Assembly: GCA_963727245.1 (NCBI GenBank)
Contig: CAVSFO010000001.1
Coordinates: 1 to 64,000, forward strand
Source of the DNA: JBKQVT01 sp963727245
Lineage (GTDB): Bacteria; Planctomycetota; Planctomycetia; Pirellulales; Thermoguttaceae
Length of the DNA stretch: 64,000 nt
Direction of reading: 5' to 3'
Numbering within the stretch: position 1 is the stretch's first letter; the number at the start of each line of letters is the position of its first letter. Position numbers and translations under genes: made by a program. This document shows, piece by piece, positions 59,012 through 64,000 of the stretch. The notes under the pieces were generated by a model, which saw only the letters and a list, made by a program, of their open reading frames with translations, did no database searches and was not told the DNA's origin.

Positions 59012-60452
59012 TCACGACGGAGATCGGGCGTAGGCCCCCCGCGTCAGGCCCTTTTCCGCGGGCCGCTTCGCCTTGCCCGCCGGATGGCGGTACTGCCAAA
59101 CCAGCGGCGGCTCGGCCTCCGCCCTCGTCACGCCCGGCGCCTCGGGCAAGTCGATTGTCCTGGCGGACACCCGGGTCGTAGCAGCCGGGAAAGCCTGGCG
59201 GCACCAAGTGGTAGTCGTGCCTGGCAGGGCTGACAAAGAGGGGGAAATCGGCGCGGCGGAAGAGGTTCGTCGCCGGGTCGAGCCTCGGCTGGCCGGCCGG
59301 GCCGAAAGCACCGCTCAGCCAGTTGTCGCTGCCGGTCACGTCGCCGCAGCGACGCGCCGCCTCGGGCGACGGCCAGGACCTGATGCTGCTGCCGATTGCC
59401 GCCGTCGCTGAGCAGATTCCCGAGCAGCACGGCCTTTGCCTTGGGGGCGGACAGTTCCACGACCGGCGCGAGGAAGGGCGTGACGATCGTGTTGAACGCC
59501 AGGTACAGCGTGCCGTTGTGCCCCTTGCCGCCGTCCTGGCCGAAATGGATCACGGTGCGGTTCCCGCTGCACTGCGGGTCCTTGACGATGATGTTGCCCA
59601 GCAGCACGGCGTCGCTCTGCGGCCGGGCCGTCTCGGCCGCGTCGACCAGGTCGAACTCGCGGTTGGCCGAGTGGTGCACGTAGCAGTATTCCACCCGCGT
59701 GTGATGGGCCCGGCTCTTCACGTTGTGGCCGGTGAGGCTGGAGAGACCTCGCAGAATCGCAGCGTGACGCTCGTGCCGCCGAGGTAGAGGTTGTGGTTGT
59801 AGCCGGGCTCGGTCGGGTCGCCGTTGCGGTAGATGCGGCACTCCTCGATCCGCTGATCGACGGCCGTGGCCAGGCTGCCGTCGCCGTTGGACATGATGCC
59901 CATGTCGTTGTCGTGGATCGAGCAGTTGCGGACGGCGACGTGATTGGCCTGGTTGATCCGCACGCCGGCGCCGTTGTGGCGATCGTTGTGGGCGCCGGAC
60001 AGCTCGAAGCCTTCCAACGTGCAGCGATCGGCGCCGCGATTGAACTGGAAGATGGCCCGCGGCGTGCTGCCCGCGCCGCTGTAGTCGAAGCCTTTGCCGG
60101 AGATCGCCACCCAGCGGGTCCCGCGGCCGGGCACGGCGCGGAAGGTGAGGTTCTTTTGCCGCACGAAGACGGCCGTCTTCTCGTAGGGCTGGCCGCCGGG
60201 GCGGGGATAAACGAGGATCACGTCGCCGGGCTGGGCCTTGGCGTTGGCCTCTTCGATGCGGGCAAAGGGTTTGCCCGGCCCGACCTTCAGCGTGGCCGCC
60301 GCTGCCGGGGAAGGCAGCCAAAGGATCCCTATAGCCGTCAGGGCGAGCAGTGCAGCGCTGCCGGCGCAGCGGACTACACCGGCCGCTGCGACTCTCGCGT
60401 CAGCCCTCTGCATCGATCGCTGCCCCGCAAGACGACCGCCAGCAACCGCCAT
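59012..60452 (-). CDS. secreted right-handed beta-helix (PbH1-repeat) protein, frame breaks
   Basis: About 475 residues. A signal region (SAALLALTAIGILWLPSPAA) precedes LKVGPGKPFARIEEANAKAQ PGDVILV, the standard start of polysaccharide-lyase-like beta-helices. PbH1-type coils follow: NQANHVAVRNCSIHDNDMGI, EECRIYRNGD, HHTRVEYCYVHHSANREFDL, AVLLGNIIV. The catalytic residues of a lyase cannot be identified. The C-terminal part (PARHDYHLVPPGFPGCYDPG) is shared by many planctomycete proteins of this sort. Breaks lie near 59740, 59370 and 59140. Confidence 0.75.
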
Positions 60453-60888
60453 TTTCTCACCCCTACCAAGATTCTACCGAGACGATGTTTTGAGCAGGCC
60501 CCCTCTCAGTGGCATGGTGATCGAAGATGGAGGGGTGACTGTTGCATAAAAATACACTTTCCATCGGCACTCCAGTAAGGACCCGGACGATCATTGGCAT
60601 GCAGGGCTCAATTGTAACATATGGATAAATAACTACTTGCATCGCAATCCTTTTCTTGCAATGCGTATTATACGAAAATGGCACGTCACGTGCATCACCC
60701 CATCGGCGGCGGACGCGAAGTCCTTGCCGTCGGCCTGATAACGTTCACTACAGGGTTGCGAACACTAGTGCGATACTGGGCATAATCCCATCATCATCCG
60801 GATATCGTGTTCGCAGTGCGAACGCCGGCAGCAGCGGCTCCGTTCGTCGTTAGTTTCCTCATCACCAAGACGAAAGGAGCGTGAAAAT
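60453..60888. other. AT-richer intergenic region between divergent genes
   Basis: This 436-base stretch is clearly less GC-rich than its surroundings and lies between a minus-strand and a plus-strand gene, so it probably holds both promoters. A small palindrome GCACGTCACGTGC lies near 60684. Short reading frames exist but none has a convincing start or composition. No repeat of the other families is seen. Confidence 0.5.
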
Positions 60889-62142
60889 GTGTTGCATGCG
60901 ATGGTGCTGCGCCCGATCCTGCTTATCCTTGTAACTGGGGTTGGCCTTGGGCCGCCAAGGGCGGCGGGCGCCGAGGGCAACCGCAAGCCCGTCCAGGCCG
61001 TGCCGCGCACGGCGACGACTTCGCCGAGGGCGTGGCAAAATGGGCTAAGGGCGATCCGGACGGCGCGGTCGCCTCGCTCACCAAGGCGATCCAGGAAAAC
61101 CCGCGCAACGTGGACCGCTTGTTGACCCGCGGCCTGCTGTACTATGACAAGCGCGACCTCGGCAAGGCGATTGCCGACTTCACGGGCGTCCTGAACGTCC
61201 GCAAGGGCAACCCCAGGGCCCTCCGCGGCCGTGGCCGTGCATTCTGCGAGAAGGGCCAGTTGGCCGAGGCCATGCTCGACGTCGACGCCGTGCTGGCCGC
61301 GCATCCGGACGACGCCGGCGCGCTGTGCATCCGCGGCCTGATCCTTTATCAGCACGACAAGCTGGGCGACGCCCTGGAGGCATTCGACTGCGCCGCCCGC
61401 GCCGACCCCAAAAATGGCGAGGCCCTCTTTTACCGCGGCCGGATCCGCTACAGCACGGCGGGCTCGAGCAGGCGGTCGCGGACTTTACCGCCGCCGTGGC
61501 CATCGACGCGAAGAATTCCGAGGCCCTGCGGATGCGCGGTCACGCATATTACGAGCAAGGCCGCCTGGACAAGGCACTGGCCGACCTCACGGAGGCGATC
61601 CGGCTCGATCCCGAGGACACCGACGCACGGCTCACACGGGGACTGGTGTATTACGACCGGGACGACCTGGGCAAGGCAATAGCCGATTATACGGAGGCGA
61701 TCCGGTTGGACCCGCGGAGTGCCGAGGGTTATGCGAACCGCGCGGCCGCCCGCTCCGACAAGGGCGACTTCGACGCCGCCGTGGCCGACTGCAACGCAGC
61801 GGTCCGCATCGACCCGAACGACGACGAGGCCTACGCCTGCCGCGCCCGCGTGCTCCTGGCCAAGGGCGACGCGCGGGGGGCCATGGCCGACTGCGACGAA
61901 TTGATCCGGCGCGACGCGGCCAACGCCGAGGCGCTTTATATGCGCGGCTGCGCCACGCCGCCGCGAAGGAGTGGTCCGGCGCAATCGCCGACTTCACGGG
62001 GGCAATCCGCTTGGACGACGAGTACGCGGACGCCTACGCCCATCGGGCCGCCGTCTACGACGAAACCCGCGAAGCGGAGAAGGCACGCGCCGACCGCGCC
62101 AAGCTGAATAAACTCGAAGGCGAACGGGACGAGCCCAAATGA
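60889..62142 (+). CDS. secreted TPR-repeat protein (about 415 aa), frame breaks
   Basis: A signal peptide (VLRPILLILVTGVGLGPPRA) precedes about 10 tetratricopeptide repeats, for example DKRDLGKAIADFTGVLNVRK and QGRLDKALADLTEAIRLDPE. It is related in type to the 805-residue protein at 32347-34764 but is shorter and less regular. It ends ARADRAKLNKLEGERDEPK. Breaks lie near 61012, 61460 and 61955. An ATG at 60886, in a different frame by one base, has AAGGAG at good spacing and is probably the true start with one base inserted after it. Confidence 0.78.
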
Positions 62143-62213
62143 AGAGACAATGGGCCTGTCCACTGATAGCGGGAGTTTCCTTTATCCGATCCATTTTTCA
62201 AGGGAGTCCGATC

Positions 62214-63263
62214 ATGTCCTCATCCAGTACCAGAGTTAAGGCCCTTGCGCGGCCATGGCGCGTCTGCCTCGCGGGGTTGGCGCTTGCCGTGTTCGCGCTG
62301 GGTCTGCCCCAGGCGTGCGCCGGCGAGGTTGCGAAGCGCCGAGCAAGGTGTGTCCGCCGGCGAAGGGCCCCGTCCACCAGGACCCGAAGAGCGCCCGGCC
62401 GACCTGTCACAAGGGCGGCCACGACCACGCCCATGCGAAGACGTACGACTTCAAGCGTCATTATGCCTGGCATTGCCCGATGCGATGGGATCGCCGCCCG
62501 GAGGCCCGTGGCTGGCACGAACCCTATCGCCGCGAGCGGGAGCAGGCCTGCCGCAGAGAATCGGTATGTGGCCGAGCGGCACTGGCTGGGCCGGACGGCC
62601 GAGTCGCGAAGACCATGGCACTACGGATGGCACGGGCACGCCGGGTGGTGCAGGCGCCACTGGTGGCACAGCGACGTGGAATCGCTGGTGGGACCAAGCT
62701 TCGGCGAACCCTCGGCGCTCGGCCAGTGGCCCACGGACCCGCCATCCCGCGAGGTTACATGCCCGGCGGACCGGCTGACGCGGGCGGGGGCATGGCGGAC
62801 GGAACTGCCGCCGCGACCGGCGCGGCCGGCCGGCTTAACGTCCCGGTCCGGGACATGGCGGCGCCGGATGCCCCGCTGAAGCTCACCAATCGGAAGACCG
62901 GCGCCACCCTCGTGGTGGGCGAGCCTTTCCGCATGCGCGGCACGGGCGCCCCTTACAGGATCGTCGCCAGCCAGTCGGGGCGTTACTTCGCGGGCGGAGC
63001 GGCCGGGCCGCGACGGCGAGCCGGGCGCGACTCCGCACAGGAAGCCCTCGGAAGCGCCCGACGCGGGCAGCCGGCAGATCATTTGGAAGGCCGTGCCCGT
63101 CGGCGGCGGCTTCTGGAAGCTTGTCAATTCCGAGAGCGGAGAGTACCTGGAGGACCGCGGGGCCGGCGGCGCCCTCAAGGAGTCGCCGCTCCGCGAGGGG
63201 GCGTCGGAACAACAGTGGCGCAGTCGAACCGACCCCGGACTGAGCGAGTCCGCGCATTGGTAG
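62214..63263 (+). CDS. secreted protein with His-rich middle and beta-trefoil-like C-terminus, frame breaks
   Basis: Signal peptide (RVCLAGLALAVFALGLPQAC). The middle part is rich in His, Cys and Trp (CHKGGHDHAHAKTYDFKRHY; WHYGWHGHAGWCRRHWWH), compatible with metal binding. The C-terminal 110 residues have PLKLTNRKTGATLVVGEP, IVASQSGRYF and WKLVNSESGEYLEDRGAG, which resemble ricin-type beta-trefoil repeats. Breaks near 62340, 62560, 62760 and 63010 make the middle uncertain. AGGGAG precedes the ATG. It follows the TPR gene by 70 bases, so the two may be one transcript. Confidence 0.5.
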
Positions 63264-63279
63264 CGCTCACGCCTCGCCA

Positions 63280-63354
63280 GGGACTGGTCCATTTTTCGGC
63301 CATGCGGCGTTGCGCCGGCGGAAAGATTGTTGACCGAAAACATGGACCTGTCCC
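63280..63354. repeat. inverted repeat GGGACNGGTCCATNTTTCGG
   Basis: Arms at 63280-63299 and 63334-63354 are inverted with two mismatches around a 34-base centre. It lies in the 170-base space between two plus-strand genes and could act as a terminator. Nothing else is seen in that space. Confidence 0.65.
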
Positions 63355-63434
63355 CCTTGGCGGCGTGGGCCCGGGAGCCAGAGACAGCGTTCGCTTCGTT
63401 TCCTTCCCATTCTCCTGACGAAAGGGACCAGGTC

Positions 63435-64000
63435 ATGGCCTTAATCGCTAATATAGCTGCAAGTGCGTTTCCACGCTGCCCCCGCGCCGCCTCGGGCATC
63501 GTTGGCGTCCTGCTGGTGGCGTTGGTCGGCTGCGAGCCGCCGCGGGCGTCCAACTACAACGTCAACGAGCACAACTTTCTCCGCGCTCGGGCGGCAGGCG
63601 CCGACGCTCAAATCGCCACGATCCTTGGCAATCCGGATGCCTCCGGGGAAGGCGCGCTCGTCCAAGTCCCCGGCAACGTCGGCGCCGAGGTGCTCTATAG
63701 CATCGCGGAAACCTGCGACCAGCCCGATAAGGACCGCTTCCGCTACTTCCGGGGCGTCAACAATGAACAGATACGCCTCCTCGTGTCGGGACGCACCAAT
63801 ACGCTGATCGCCGCGGAGTATCTCGTCGACGGCACCCCGGTCTTCTACCTGGGACCGAAGGCGGGCGGCAGGATGCTGGGGGGCCAACCGCGCGACAGGG
63901 CCAGGGGGGACGCCGAGTTCCTGGCCCGTAAGAAACAGTTGGTCGAATTCTTCAGCGAGCAACTGTCGAAACCGGCAGCCACCGCCGCCGCTTCACCCGG
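63435..64000 (+). CDS. lipoprotein of unknown function, runs off the window end
   Basis: An open frame of 188 codons with no stop before the window end. The N-terminus (MALIANIAASAFPRC, then SGIVGVLLVALVGC) has a hydrophobic stretch ending in the lipobox LVALVGC, so it is a lipoprotein with Cys at about residue 33. The mature part (NYNVNEHNFLRARAAGADAQ, AEVLYSIAETCDQP, FYLGPKAGGRMLGG) is not one I recognise. The sequence GGACCAGGTC before the ATG is a weak ribosome site. The frame is intact as far as it goes. Confidence 0.75.
   Translation, partial: MALIANIAASAFPRCPRAASGIVGVLLVALVGCEPPRASNYNVNEHNFLRARAAGADAQIATILGNPDASGEGALVQVPGNVGAEVLYSIAETCDQPDKDRFRYFRGVNNEQIRLLVSGRTNTLIAAEYLVDGTPVFYLGPKAGGRMLGGQPRDRARGDAEFLARKKQLVEFFSEQLSKPAATAAASP

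Noticed and set aside
60463..60684. Minus-strand 73-codon frame in the AT-richer intergenic region
   Set aside because: No ribosome site, unusual composition and no resemblance to a protein; the region is better explained as divergent promoter space.

Overview
The window is GC-rich bacterial chromosome, most probably from a planctomycete. The grounds are two PEP-CTERM proteins with autotransporter-type beta-strand repeats, two DUF1559-like proteins, secreted TPR and LRR proteins, signal-peptide enzymes of planctomycete type, and dense families of short palindromic intergenic repeats. Taxonomy is inferred from gene content only.

Many genes, including housekeeping ones such as glmS, phoU and an ABC transporter operon, are split by frame breaks. 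Nearly every break resolved by hand is a single inserted base, usually a duplicate of its neighbour. I read these as uncorrected sequencing insertions and annotate such genes as one CDS across the breaks.

Layout. 1-1321: a DAHP synthase gene preceded by a short open frame with a run of six aromatic residues and an intrinsic terminator, the arrangement of a ribosome-mediated attenuator. 1.4-7 kb: small hypothetical genes, a large AsmA-like protein and a GT39-type glycosyltransferase. 7.4-15 kb: NCS1 permease, TolC-like lipoprotein, tRNA-Ala, secreted esterase, GH18 hydrolase with a cupin, DUF1559-like protein. 15-22 kb: U32 peptidase, LRR lipoprotein, exported methyltransferase, membrane LRR protein, SagB-type nitroreductase. 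22-32 kb: a PEP-CTERM protein and a giant adhesin whose 5' end is cut off by an IS701-family element. 32-41 kb: a 20-repeat TPR protein, a hypothetical gene, an ABC export operon (adaptor, ATPase, two permeases) and phoU. 41-48 kb: glmS, a Tn5-like IS4-family element inserted in a palindromic repeat, and a GH127-type hydrolase. 48-53 kb: a B12-binding radical SAM gene beside an unusual precursor-like Pro-rich protein, a divergent thymidylate-synthase-like gene, a diadenylate-cyclase-like gene, and two tandem small paralogues. 53-64 kb: zinc-ribbon membrane protein, thioesterase, MFS transporter, second DUF1559-like protein, a coupled beta-carbonic-anhydrase-like/C45 hydrolase pair, a beta-helix protein, a second TPR protein, a trefoil-like secreted protein and a lipoprotein running off the end.

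The most interesting items are the aromatic leader peptide before DAHP synthase, the radical SAM/precursor-like pair, the 99-bp palindromic element that abuts stop codons, and the diverged nucleotide-enzyme genes next to the radical SAM pair.
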